DNA of 64,000 nucleotides from Aulostomus chinensis (Eukaryota; Chordata; Actinopteri; Syngnathiformes; Aulostomidae): positions 13,692,723-13,756,722 of the forward strand of contig JBBMOA010000003.1 in NCBI GenBank assembly GCA_037954235.1, in the 5' to 3' direction. A model generated the notes under the pieces. The model was given only the letters and a program-made list of their open reading frames with translations, did no database searches and was not told the DNA's origin. This document shows, one piece after another, positions 24,470 through 37,219 of the stretch. Both the position numbers and the translations under genes were made by a program. How positions within the stretch are numbered: position 1 is the first letter of the stretch; each line of letters begins with the position of its first letter.

Positions 24470-24884
24470 GGCAGCACAGTGGTGCAGTGGTTGTCACTGT
24501 TGCCTCACAGCAAGAAGGATCCAGGTTTGAGTCCCGGCTCCAGCACAGGATCTTTCTGTGTGGAGTCTCCATGTTCTCCCTGTCCCTGCGTGGGTTCTCT
24601 CCAGGTTCTCTGGCTTCCTCCCACAGTCCAAAGGCATCAAGAGGGAACGAGGCTGATTGACACTCTACATTGACCCTAGGTGTGGCTGTGAGAATCAATC
24701 AGCCTCGTCCCCTCTTGATGTCTTTGGACTGTGGGAGGAAGCCGGAGTGCCTGGAGAGAACCCACACAGGAACAGGGAGAACATGGAGACTCATACAGAA
24801 AGATCCTGTGCTGGAGCCTGGATTCCAACCTGGAACCTTCCTCTTGTTGGGCGACAGTGCTAACCACTGCACCAGTGTGCCACC
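24470..24884. repeat. SINE palindrome U1 (centre D)
   Basis: A 415-bp foldback, the first of the near-identical series. Left and right arms differ at scattered sites (for example AGGTTCTCTGG against AGGCACTCCGG) but share a perfect stretch around CCTCCCACAGTCCAAAG, apart from one private change (AAGGCATC) here. The centre reads CACTCTACATTGACCCTAGG (D). Confidence 0.95.
24480..24534 (+). promoter_or_regulatory. Pol III-like A and B boxes in palindrome left arm
   Basis: A box TGGTGCAGTGG (24480-24490) fits TRGYNNARNNG. B box GGTTTGAGTCC (24524-24534) differs from GGTTCGANTCC only at the CpG cytosine. The spacing of 33 bp suits a tRNA-type promoter. The right arm, read on the minus strand, has the same A box and GGTTGGAATCC as B box. 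The same offsets hold in U2-U13. Whether the boxes are active is not shown by the sequence. The first run of four T on the + strand after the boxes is at 24903-24906. Confidence 0.55.
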
Positions 24885-25199
24885 TTCTTCTACTTTATAT
24901 TATTTTAATTATTTTATTATATGTTATGTTTTCTGTTAAATATGCCTATGTTTATGTTGGTTTTTTTTATCCATTTTTATCTTATTTTAGTCATTCTATT
25001 ATATCTTATTATGTTTTTTTTTTATTCTCTGTTTATTTCATTATTGTAAAAAGATTTTTAAGATTACATTTACGTGTAAATTAACATCTAATTTGATCAA
25101 CTTTTTACATTCAGCTTTTAGATTTAGATCTCACATTTAGCCATTAAAGTTCCTTCTGTCTCCAAAATACAAACCATAAACAAAATCAAACTACCAAGG

Positions 25200-26133
25200 A
25201 AGTCAAATCATGGCCACACTAAAACAAGACCACAATGAATCCAAGACCGCCATCAGATCATGACTGCAGCCAGACCAAGACCACACAAAAACCAAGACCC
25301 CTACCTGATCATCAATGCAGCAAAACCAAGACCACAGAAAAACCAAGACCACTTTGAAACCAAGACCACCATCAGATCATGACGGCAGCCAAACCAAGAC
25401 CACAGAAAAACCAAGACCACTGTCTGATCATCAATGCAGCCAAACCAAGACCACACAAAAACCAAGACGACACTGAAACCAAGACCACCAACAGATCATG
25501 ACTGCAGCCAAACCAAGACGACACTGAAACCAGGACCACCATCAGATCATGACTGCAGCCAAACCAAGACCACACTGAAACCAAGACCACCATCAGCTCA
25601 TGACTGCAGCCAAACCAAGACCCCAGTGAAACCAAGACCACCATCAGATCATGACTGCAGCCAAACCAAGACCACACTGAAGCCAAGACCACCATCAGAT
25701 CATGACTGCAGCCAAACCAAGACCACACAAAAACAAAGAGTACCATCAGATCATGATTGCAGCCAAACCAAGACCACACTGAAACCAGGACCACCGTCGG
25801 ATCATAACTGCAGCCAAGCCAAGACCACACAACCAAGACCACCATCTAATCATGAGTGCAACCACACCAAGACCACTTAAAACCAAGACCACTTTCAAAC
25901 CAAGACCACCATCAGATCATGATTGCAGTCCAACCAAGACCACACAAAGTCCAAGACCACGCTTAAACCAAGACCACACTGAAACCAAGACCTCTATCTG
26001 ATCATCAATGCAGCCAAACCAAGACCACACAAAAACCAAGACCACACTGCAGCCAAGACCACCATCAGATCATGACTGCAGCCAAACCAAGACCACACAA
26101 AAACCAAGACCACACTAAACCCAAGTCCACAAT
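25200..26133 (+). repeat. Minisatellite block M3 (type A)
   Basis: Marked by AAGACGACACTG monomers and followed by an AT block with TTTAGATTCAGCATTTAAA (about 26322). It has 119 bp (7 x 17) more than its counterpart M5. Confidence 0.9.
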
Positions 26134-27365
26134 AGAATTAGATTTGATATTCAGATGTTAAATTAAGTTTTATGTCATATTTTTTTTAATATGTATTATA
26201 TAATTAAATATTTATATTTTTTTCCTTTTTTTAATATTGGTATGATAATATTTTTTGTCATTACATGGACACACATTTAGATTTAGATTGAAATTGTCTA
26301 TTGACAGGCATGTTTTTAGCATTTAGATTCAGCATTTAAATTAACTATGATTTAGATTTACTCTTTGGATAAAATATGTAAGTTTTTCTTTTCTATATTA
26401 CTTTAATTATTGGATTATATGTTTTATTTTCTTTGAGTTAATCGTATATTTAATTTCATTATTACATTTGGTTTTACCTCTAACTTTATATCTCGACGTA
26501 AATTTCAAGGTTAAGTTTTATTATATTTATATTTATGTTATTGCAATCTGTTATTAAGGTGATTTTTTTCCATCATTATTATGTTAGGGTTTTAAATTAC
26601 ATTTTACAAGTTAACATTTTTATTTTATTCTTTTTTATTTATTCAAGTATTAAGTGTTATTTCATTTTTGAACATTAAGTTGATATCTAACATGCTGATT
26701 GACATGCATGTTGTTATTGTTTAGATTTAGCATTTAAAGTAACTTTTAGATTTAAATTATCTATTAAGGTTTAAAATAGAAGTTTTAACCTGTTTTCATA
26801 TCATTTAAATTGTTTATATGTTGTTTTCCCTGTTAAAATTTATTTTTTTGGATTTTAAATTTTGTAAATGTTATTTTAATCTTTTTATTTATTCCGTATT
26901 ATTCGATTATTATGTTTGTGTGTTAGCATGCATTTTATTTGGATTTAAATTTACCATTTAAATTGATTTTTAGATTTTAGATTCATTGTTTACTTTTAAT
27001 TCTATTTTATATTGTTTTAATTATTTGATTATATTTATGTTTTTTATAAAATTATCCTATGTTTAATTTTATAATTTTTTATTTTAGTTTAGTTTTTAAC
27101 GTCATATTTTTAAAAATTTCTATTGTTTTACTTTATCCAATTAATATTTATTTTAAGATTAGTTTTATTTTAATTTTTAACTTTTTAGTGGACATTTAGA
27201 TTTAGATTGACCATGTCAACTGACAAGTGTTTATTTAACATGATATTTTACAAATTTATATTCTTTTTTTTCATCCTATTTTTATTTATATTAATTTTAG
27301 ATTTATTTTATTTTTGAACATTTAGTTTTTAAACATTTAGATTTAGTTTTAACATGTTTATTGAT

Positions 27366-27780
27366 GGCAGCACAGTGGTGCAGTGGTTGTCACTGTTGCC
27401 TCACAGCAAGAAGGATCCAGGTTTGAGTCCCGGCTCCAGCACAGGATCTTTCTGTGTGGAGTCTCCATGTTCTCCCTGTCCCTGCGTGGGTTCTCTCCAG
27501 GTTCTCTGGCTTCCTCCCACAGTCCAAAGACATCAAGAGGGGACGAGGCTGATTGATTCTCACAGCCACACCTAGGGTCAATGTAGAGTGTCAATCAGCC
27601 TCGTTCCCTCTTGATGTCTTTGGACTGTGGGAGGAAGCCGGAGTGCCTGGAGAGAACCCACACAGGAACAGGGAGAACATGGAGACTCATACAGAAAGAT
27701 CCTGTGCTGGAGCCTGGATTCCAACCTGGAACCTTCCTCTTGTTGGGCGACAGTGCTAACCACTGCACCAGTGTGCCGCC
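27366..27780. repeat. SINE palindrome U2 (centre inverted, I)
   Basis: The outer arms are as in U1, but the centre reads GATTCTCACAGCCACACCTA, the reverse complement of the U1 centre. The GGGGACGAGG and CGTTCCCTC flanks are swapped with it. Confidence 0.95.
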
Positions 27781-28095
27781 TTCTTCTACTTTATATTATT
27801 TTAATTATTTTATTATATGTTATGTTTTCTGTTAAATATGCCTATGTTTACGTTGTTTTTTTATCCATTTTTATCTTATTTTAGTCATTCTATTATATCT
27901 TATTATGGTTTTTTTTTATTCTCTGTTTATTTCATTATTGTAAAAAGATTTTTAAGATTACATTTACGTGTAAATTAACATCTAATTTGATCAACTTTTT
28001 ACATTCAGCTTTTAGATTTAGATCTCACATTTAGCCATTAAAGTTCCTTCTGTCTCCAAAATACAAACCATAAACAAAATCAAACTACCAAGGAA

Positions 28096-28910
28096 GTCAA
28101 ATCATGGCCACACTAGGACAAGACCACAATGAAACCAAGACCACCATCAGATCATGACGGCAGCCAAACCAAGACCACACAAAAACCAAGACCACTGTCT
28201 GATCATCAATGCAGCCAAACCAAGACCACACAAAAACCAAGACCGCACTGAAACCAAGACCACCAACAGATCATGACTGCAGCCAAACCAAGACCACACT
28301 GAAACCAGGACCACCATCAGATAATGACTGCAGCCAAACCAAGACCACACTGAAACCAAGACCACCATCAGCTCATGACTGCAGCCAAACCAAGACCCCA
28401 GTGAAACCAAGACCACCATCAGATCATGACTGCAGCCAAACCAAGACCACACTGAAGCCAAGACCACCATCAGATCATGACTGCAGCCAAACCAAGACCA
28501 CACAAAAACAAAGAGTACCATCAGATCATGATTGCAGCCAAACCAAGACCACACTGAAACCAGGACCACCGTCGGATCATAACTGCAGCCAAGCCAAGAC
28601 CACACAACCAAGACCACCATCTAATCATGAGTGCAACCACACCAAGACCACTTAAAACCAAGACCACTTTCAAACCAAGACCACCATCAGATCATGATTG
28701 CAGTCCAACCAAGACCACACAAAGTCCAAGACCACGCTTAAACCAAGACCACACTGAAACCAAGACCTCTATCTTATCATCAATGCAGCCAAACCAAGAC
28801 CACACAAAAACCAAGACACAACTTAAACCAAGACCACCATCAGATCATGACTGCAGCCAAACCAAGACCACACAAAAACCAAGACCACACTAAACCCAAG
28901 TCCACAATAG
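28096..28910 (+). repeat. Minisatellite block M4 (type B)
   Basis: Marked by CACACTAGGACAAG at the start, CAGATAATGACTG and CTCTATCTTATCATC. The same markers recur in M6. Confidence 0.9.
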
Positions 28911-30142
28911 AATTAGATTTGATATTCAGATGTTAAATTAAGTTTTATGTCATTTTTTTTAATATGTATTATATAATTAAATATTTATATTTTTTTCCTT
29001 TTTTTAATATTGGTATGATAATATTTTTTGTCATTACATGGACACACATTTAGATTTAGATTGAAATTGTCTATTGACAGGCATGTTTTTAGCATTTAAA
29101 TTGAGCATTTAAATTAACTATGGTTTAGATTTACTCTTTGGATAAAATATGTAAGTTTTTCTTTTCTATATTACTTTAATTATTGGATTATATGTTTTAT
29201 TTTTTTTGAGTTAATCGTATGTTTAATTTCATTATTACATTTGGTTTTACCGCTAACTTTATATCTCGACGTAAATTTCAAGGTTAAGTTTTATTATATT
29301 TATATTTATGTTATTGCAATCTGTTATTAAGGTGATTTTTTCCATCATGATTATGTTAGGGTTTTAAATTACATTTTACAAGTTAACATTTTTATTTTAT
29401 TCTTTTTTATTTATTCAAGTATTAAGTGTAATTTCATTTTTGAACATTAAGTTGATATCTAACATGCTGATTGACATGCATGTTGTTATTGTTTAGATTT
29501 AGCATTTAAAGTAACTTTTAGATTTAAATTAACTATTAGGGTTTAAAATAGAAGTTTTAACCTGTTTTCATATTATTTAAATTGTTTGTTTATATGTTGT
29601 TTTCCCTGTTAAAATGTTTTTTTTTGGATTTTAAATTTTGTAAATGTTATTTTAATCTTTTTATTTATTCCGTATTATTCGATTATTATGTTTGTGTGTT
29701 AGCATGCATTTTATTTGGATTTAAATTTACCATTTAAATTGATTTTTAGATTTTAGATTCATTGTTTACTTTTAATTCTATTTTATATTGTTTTAATTAT
29801 TTGATTATATTTTTGTTTTTTATAAAATTATCCTATGTTTAATTTTATAATTTTTTATTTTAGTTTAGTTTTTAACGTCATATTTTTAAAAATTTCTATT
29901 GTTTTACTTTATCCAATTAATATTTATTTTAATATTAGTTTTATTTTAATTTTTAACTTTTTAGTGGACATTTAGATTTAGATTGACCATGTCAACTGAC
30001 AAGTGTTTATTTAACATGATATTTTACAAATTTATATTCTTTTTTTTTCATCCTATTTTTATTTATATTAATTTTAGATTTGTTTTATTTTTGAACATTT
30101 AGTTTTTAAACATTTAGATTTAGTTTTAACATGTTTATTGAT
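28911..30142. repeat. AT-rich block of unit U2 (representative)
   Basis: About 1,230 bp with no coding potential. It contains at least three diverged internal copies of a TTTAGATTTA / CATTTAAATTAACT / TTTAATTATTTGATTATAT motif series, so it is itself an old tandem repeat frozen into the larger unit. The equivalent block follows each minisatellite from M3 to M14. Confidence 0.85.
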
Positions 30143-30557
30143 GGCAGCACAGTGGTGCAGTGGTTGTCACTGTTGCCTCACAGCAAGAAGGATCCAGGTT
30201 TGAGTCCCGGCTCCAGCACAGGATCTTTCTGTGTGGAGTCTCCATGTTCTCCCTGTCCCTGCGTGGGTTCTCTCCAGGTTCTCTGGCTTCCTCCCACAGT
30301 CCAAAGACATCAAGAGGGAACGAGGCTGATTGACACTCTACATTGACCCTAGGTGTGGCTGTGAGAATCAATCAGCCTCGTCCCCTCTTGATGTCTTTGG
30401 ACTGTGGGAGGAAGCCGGAGTGCCTGGAGAGAACCCACACAGGAACAGGGAGAACATGGAGACTCATACAGAAAGATCCTGTGCTGGAGCCTGGATTCCA
30501 ACCTGGAACCTTCCTCTTGTTGGGCGACAGTGCTAACCACTGCACCAGTGTGCTGCC
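30143..30557. repeat. SINE palindrome U3 (centre D)
   Basis: Matches U1 in centre orientation and in the upstream AGATTTGTTTT marker. The right tip reads GTGCTGCC, a private change. Confidence 0.95.
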
Positions 30558-30870
30558 TTCTTCTACTTTATATTATTTTAATTATTTTATTATATGTTAT
30601 GTTTTCTGTTAAATATGCCTATGTTTATGTTGTTTTTTTATCCATTTTTATCTTATTTTAGTCATTCTATTGTATCTTATTATGTTTTTTTTTTATTCTG
30701 TTTATTTCATTATAGTAAAAAGATTTTTAAGATTACATTTACGTGTAAATTAACATCTAATTTGATCAACTTTTTACATTCAGCTTTTAGATTTAGATCT
30801 CACATTTAGCCATTAAAGTTCCTTCTGTCTCCAAAATACAAACCATAAACAAAATCAAACTACCAAGGAA

Positions 30871-31685
30871 GTCAAATCATGGCCACACTAAAACAAGACC
30901 ACAATGAAACCAAGACCGCCATCAGATCATGACTGCAGCCAGACCAAGACCACACAAAAACCAAGACCCCTACCTGATCATCAATGCAGCCAAACCAAGA
31001 CCACACAAAAACCAAGACGACACTGAAACCAAGACCACCAACAGATCATGACTGCAGCCAAACCAAGACGACACTGAAACCAGGACCACCATCAGATCAT
31101 GACTGCAGCCAAACCAAGACCACACTGAAACCAAGACCACCATCAGCTCATGACTGCAGCCAAACCAAGACCCCAGTGAAACCAAGACCACCATCAGATC
31201 ATGACTGCAGCCAAACCAAGACCACACTGAAGCCAAGACCACCATCAGATCATGACTGCAGCCAAACCAAGACCACACAAAAACAAAGAGTACCATCAGA
31301 TCATGATTGCAGCCAAACCAAGACCACACTGAAACCAGGACCACCGTCGGATCATAACTGCAGCCAAGCCAAGACCACACAACCAAGACCACCATCTAAT
31401 CATGAGTGCAACCACACCAAGACCACTTAAAACCAAGACCACTTTCAAACCAAGACCACCATCAGATCATGATTGCAGTCCAACCAAGACCACACAAAGT
31501 CCAAGACCACGCTTAAACCAAGACCACACTGAAACCAAGACCTCTATCTGATCATCAATGCAGCCAAACCAAGACCACACAAAAACCAAGACCACACTGC
31601 AGCCAAGACCACCATCAGATCATGACTGCAGCCAAACCAAGACCACACTGAAACCAAGACCACACTAAACCCAAGTCCACAATAG
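30871..31685 (+). repeat. Minisatellite block M5 (type A)
   Basis: Shares the AAGACGACACTG monomers and the TTTAGATTCAGC downstream marker with M3. It lacks a 119-bp stretch present there. Confidence 0.9.
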
Positions 31686-32915
31686 AATTAGATTTGATAT
31701 TCAGATGTTAAATTAAGTTTTATGTCATATTTTTTTTAATATGTATTATATAATTAAATATTTATATTTTTTTCCTTTTTTTAATATTGGTATGATAATA
31801 TTTTTTGTCATTACATGGACACACATTTAGATTTAGATTGAAATTGTCTATTGACAGGCATGTTTTTAGCATTTAGATTCAGCATTTAAATTAACTATGA
31901 TTTAGATTTACTCTTTGGATAAAATATGTAAGTTTTTCTTTTCTATATTACTTTAATTATTGGATTATATGTTTTATTTTCTTTGAGTTAATCGTATATT
32001 TAATTTCATTATTACATTTGGTTTTACCTCTAACTTTATATCTCGACGTAAATTTCAAGGTTAAGTTTTATTATATTTATATTTATGTTATTGCAATCTG
32101 TTATTAAGGTGATTTTTTTCCATCATTATTATGTTAGGGTTTTAAATTACATTTTACAAGTTAACATTTTTATTTTATTCTTTTTTATTTATTCAAGTAT
32201 TAAGTGTTATTTCATTTTTGAACATTAAGTTGATATCTAACATGCTGATTGACATGCATGTTGTTATTGTTTAGATTTAGCATTTAAAGTAACTTTTAGA
32301 TTTAAATTATCTATTAAGGTTTAAAATAGAAGTTTTAACCTGTTTTCATATCATTTAAATTGTTTATATGTTGTTTTCCCTGTTAAAATTTATTTTTTTG
32401 GATTTTAAATTTTGTAAATGTTATTTTAATCTTTTTATTTATTCCGTATTATTCGATTATTATGTTTGTGTGTTAGCATGCATTTTATTTGGATTTAAAT
32501 TTACCATTTAAATTGATTTTTAGATTTTAGATTCATTGTTTACTTTTAATTCTATTTTATATTGTTTTAATTATTTGATTATATTTATGTTTTTTATAAA
32601 ATTATCCTATGTTTAATTTTATAATTTTTTATTTTAGTTTAGTTTTTAACGTCATATTTTTAAAAATTTCTATTGTTTTACTTTATCCAATTAATATTTA
32701 TTTTAAGATTAGTTTTATTTTAATTTTTAACTTTTTAGTGGACATTTAGATTTAGATTGACCATGTCAACTGACAAGTGTTTATTTAACATGATATTTTA
32801 CAAATTTATATTCTTTTTTTTCATCCTATTTTTATTTATATTAATTTTAGATTTATTTTATTTTTGAACATTTAGTTTTTAAACATTTAGATTTAGTTTT
32901 AACATGTTTATTGAT

Positions 32916-33330
32916 GGCAGCACAGTGGTGCAGTGGTTGTCACTGTTGCCTCACAGCAAGAAGGATCCAGGTTTGAGTCCCGGCTCCAGCACAGGATCTT
33001 TCTGTGTGGAGTCTCCATGTTCTCCCTGTCCCTGCGTGGGTTCTCTCCAGGTTCTCTGGCTTCCTCCCACAGTCCAAAGACATCAAGAGGGGACGAGGCT
33101 GATTGATTCTCACAGCCACACCTAGGGTCAATGTAGAGTGTCAATCAGCCTCGTTCCCTCTTGATGTCTTTGGACTGTGGGAGGAAGCCGGAGTGCCTGG
33201 AGAGAACCCACACAGGAACAGGGAGAACATGGAGACTCATACAGAAAGATCCTGTGCTGGAGCCTGGATTCCAACCTGGAACCTTCCTCTTGTTGGGCGA
33301 CAGTGCTAACCACTGCACCAGTGTGCCGCC
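32916..33330. repeat. SINE palindrome U4 (centre inverted, I)
   Basis: Same inverted centre and same upstream AGATTTATTTT marker as U2. It lies 5,550 bp from U2, the dimer period. Confidence 0.95.
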
Positions 33331-33646
33331 TTCTTCTACTTTATATTATTTTAATTATTTTATTATATGTTATGTTTTCTGTTAAATATGCCTATGTTTA
33401 CGTTGTTTTTTTTATCCATTTTTATCTTATTTTAGTCATTCTATTATATCTTATTATGGTTTTTTTTTATTCTCTGTTTATTTCATTATTGTAAAAAGAT
33501 TTTTAAGATTACATTTACGTGTAAATTAACATCTAATTTGATCAACTTTTTACATTCAGCTTTTAGATTTAGATCTCACATTTAGCCATTAAAGTTCCTT
33601 CTGTCTCCAAAATACAAACCATAAACAAAATCAAACTACCAAGGAA

Positions 33647-34461
33647 GTCAAATCATGGCCACACTAGGACAAGACCACAATGAAACCAAGACCACCATCA
33701 GATCATGACGGCAGCCAAACCAAGACCACACAAAAACCAAGACCACTGTCTGATCATCAATGCAGCCAAACCAAGACCACACAAAAACCAAGACCGCACT
33801 GAAACCAAGACCACCAACAGATCATGACTGCAGCCAAACCAAGACCACACTGAAACCAGGACCACCATCAGATAATGACTGCAGCCAAACCAAGACCACA
33901 CTGAAACCAAGACCACCATCAGCTCATGACTGCAGCCAAACCAAGACCCCAGTGAAACCAAGACCACCATCAGATCATGACTGCAGCCAAACCAAGACCA
34001 CACTGAAGCCAAGACCACCATCAGATCATGACTGCAGCCAAACCAAGACCACACAAAAACAAAGAGTACCATCAGATCATGATTGCAGCCAAACCAAGAC
34101 CACACTGAAACCAGGACCACCGTCGGATCATAACTGCAGCCAAGCCAAGACCACACAACCAAGACCACCATCTAATCATGAGTGCAACCACACCAAGACC
34201 ACTTAAAACCAAGACCACTTTCAAACCAAGACCACCATCAGATCATGATTGCAGTCCAACCAAGACCACACAAAGTCCAAGACCACGCTTAAACCAAGAC
34301 CACACTGAAACCAAGACCTCTATCTTATCATCAATGCAGCCAAACCAAGACCACACAAAAACCAAGACACAACTTAAACCAAGACCACCATCAGATCATG
34401 ACTGCAGCCAAACCAAGACCACACAAAAACCAAGACCACACTAAACCCAAGTCCACAATAG
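33647..34461 (+). repeat. Minisatellite block M6 (type B)
   Basis: Carries the M4 markers CACTAGGACAAG, CAGATAATGACTG and ATCTTATCATC, confirming the A-B-A-B order of units. Confidence 0.9.
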
Positions 34462-35691
34462 AATTAGATTTGATATTCAGATGTTAAATTAAGTTTTATG
34501 TCATTTTTTTTAATATGTATTATATAATTAAATATTTATATTTTTTTCCTTTTTTTAATATTGGTATGATAATATTTTTTGTCATTACATGGACACACAT
34601 TTAGATTTAGATTGAAATTGTCTATTGACAGGCATGTTTTTAGCATTTAAATTGAGCATTTAAATTAACTATGGTTTAGATTTACTCTTTGGATAAAATA
34701 TGTAAGTTTTTCTTTTCTATATTACTTTAATTATTGGATTATATGTTTTATTTTTTTTGAGTTAATCGTATGTTTAATTTCATTATTACATTTGGTTTTA
34801 CCGCTAACTTTATATCTCCACGTAAATTTCAAGGTTAAGTTTTATTATATTTATATTTATGTTATTGCAATCTGTTAATAAGGTGATTTTTTCCATCATT
34901 ATTATGTTAGGGTTTTAAATTACATTTTACAAGTAAACATTTTTATTTTATCCTTTTTATTTATTCAAGTATTAAGTGTTATTTCATTTTTGAACATTAA
35001 GTTGATATCTAACATGCTGATTGACATGCATGTTGTTATTGTTTAGATTTAGCATTTAAAGTAACTTTTAGATTTAAATTAACTATTAGGGTTTAAAATA
35101 GAAGTTTTAACCTGTTTTCATATTATTTAAATTGTTTGTTTATATGTTGTTTTCCCTGTTAAAATTTATTTTTTTGGATTTTAAATTTTGTAAATGTTAT
35201 TTTAATCTTTTTATTTATTCCGTATTATTCCATTATTATGTTTGTGTGTTAGCATGCATTTTATTTGGATTTAAATTTACCATTTAAATTGATTTTTAGA
35301 TTTTAGATTCATTGTTTACTTTTAATTCTATTTTATATTGTTTTAATTATTTGATTATATTTATGTTTTTTATAAAATTATCCTATGTTTAATTTTATAA
35401 TTTTTTATTTTAGTTTAGTTTTTAACGTCATATTTTTAAAAATTTCTATTGTTTTACTTTATCCAATTAATATTTATTTTAATATTAGTTTTATTTTAAT
35501 TTTTAACTTTTTAGTGGACATTTAGATTTAGATTGACCATGTCAACTGACAAGTGTTTATTTAACATGATATTTTACAAATTTATATTCTTTTATTTCAT
35601 CCTATTTTTATTTATATTAATTTTAGATTTATTTTACTTTTGAACATTTAGTTTTTAAACATTTAGATTTAGTTTTAACATGTTTATTGAT

Positions 35692-36106
35692 GGCAGCACA
35701 GTGGTGCAGTGGTTGTCACTGTTGCCTCACAGCAAGAAGGATCCAGGTTTGAGTCCCGGCTCCAGCACAGGATCTTTCTGTGTGGAGTCTCCATGTTCTC
35801 CCTGTCCCTGCGTGGGTTCTCTCCAGGTTCTCTGGCTTCCTCCCACAGTCCAAAGACATCAAGAGGGGACGAGGCTGATTGATTCTCACAGCCACACCTA
35901 GGGTCAATGTAGAGTGTCAATCAGCCTCGTTCCCTCTTGATGTCTTTGGACTGTGGGAGGAAGCCGGAGTGCCTGGAGAGAACCCACACAGGAACAGGGA
36001 GAACATGGAGACTCATACAGAAAGATCCTGTGCTGGAGCCTGGATTCCAACCTGGAACCTTCCTCTTGTTGGGCGACAGTGCTAACCACTGCACCAGTGT
36101 GCCGCC
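35692..36106. repeat. SINE palindrome U5 (centre inverted, I)
   Basis: Inverted centre. The upstream flank has the markers TATTCTTTTATTTCATCC and AGATTTATTTTACTTTT. The first recurs only before U13. Confidence 0.95.
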
Positions 36107-36420
36107 TTCTTCTACTTTATATTATTTTAATTATTTTATTATATGTTATGTTTTCTGTTAAATATGCCTATGTTTATGTTGTTTTTTTATACATTTTTAT
36201 CTTATTTTAGTCATTCTATTATATCTTATTATGGTTTTTTTTATTCTCTGTTTATTTCATTATTGTAAAAAGATTTTTAAGATTACATTTACGTGTAAAT
36301 TAACATCTAATTTGATCAACTTTTTACATTCAGCTTTTAGATTTAGATCTCACATTTAGCCATTAAAGTTCCTTCTGTCTCCAAAATACAAACCATAAAC
36401 AAAATCAAACTACCAATGAA

Positions 36421-37219
36421 GTCAAATCATGGCCACACTAAAACAAGACCACAATGAAACCAAGACCACCATCAGATCATGACGGCAGCCAAACCAAGAC
36501 CACACAAAAACCAAGACCACTGTCTGATCATCAATGCAGCCAAACCAAGACCACACAAAAACCAAGACCGCACTGAAACCAAGACCACCAACAGATCATG
36601 ACTGCAGCCAAACCAAGACCACACTGAAACCAGGACCACCATCAGATCATGACTGCAGCCAAACCAAGACCACACTGAAACCAAGACCACCATCAGCTCA
36701 TGACTGCAGCCAAACCAAGACCCCAGTGAAACCAAGACCACCATCAGATCATGACTGCAGCCAAACCAAGACCACACTGAAGCCAAGACCACCATCAGAT
36801 CATGACTGCAGCCAAACCAAGACCACACAAAAATAAAGAGTACCATCAGATCATGATTGCAGCCAAACCAAGACCACACTGAAACCAGGACCACCATCGG
36901 ATCATAACTGCAGCCAAGCCAAGACCACACAACCAAGACCACCATCTAATCATGAGTGCAACCACACCAAGACCACTTTGAAACCAAGACCACCATCAGA
37001 TCATGACTGCAGTCCAACCAAGACCACACAAAGTCCAAGACCACGCTTAAACCAAGACCACACTGAAACCAAGACCACTATCTGATCATCAATGCAGCCA
37101 AACCAAGACCACACAAAAACCAAGACACCACTTAAACCAAGACCACCATCAGATCATGACTTCAGCCAAACCAAGACCACACAAAAACCAAGACCACACT
37201 AAACCCAAGTCCACAATAG
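36421..37219 (+). repeat. Minisatellite block M7 (type C)
   Basis: A C-to-T change (ACAAAAATAAAGAG) creates a TAA that cuts the + strand open frame to 100 codons. The start is marked by ACCAATGAAGTC. Confidence 0.9.

Noticed and set aside
24470..24545. A functional tRNA gene in the palindrome arm
   Set aside because: The A and B boxes are tRNA-like, but I could not form a proper acceptor stem and anticodon arm. It is the tRNA-derived head of a SINE.
24458..24939. Open frames of 60-165 codons across the SINE palindromes on both strands
   Set aside because: The same frames appear in the dispersed SINE copy at 7604 and in every palindrome. They are translations of SINE sequence, not proteins.
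25372..25880. Open frames of 140-160 codons in the minisatellite, encoding KPRPPSDHDCSQTKTTL repeats (+) or MVVLVSVWSWFGCSHDL-type repeats (-)
   Set aside because: 51 is divisible by three and the repeat has no stops in several frames on both strands, so long frames are expected without selection. Single-base changes create stops in some units (TAA in M7-M11), and the length changes are 17-bp steps that shift frame. No start context or splice signals support expression.
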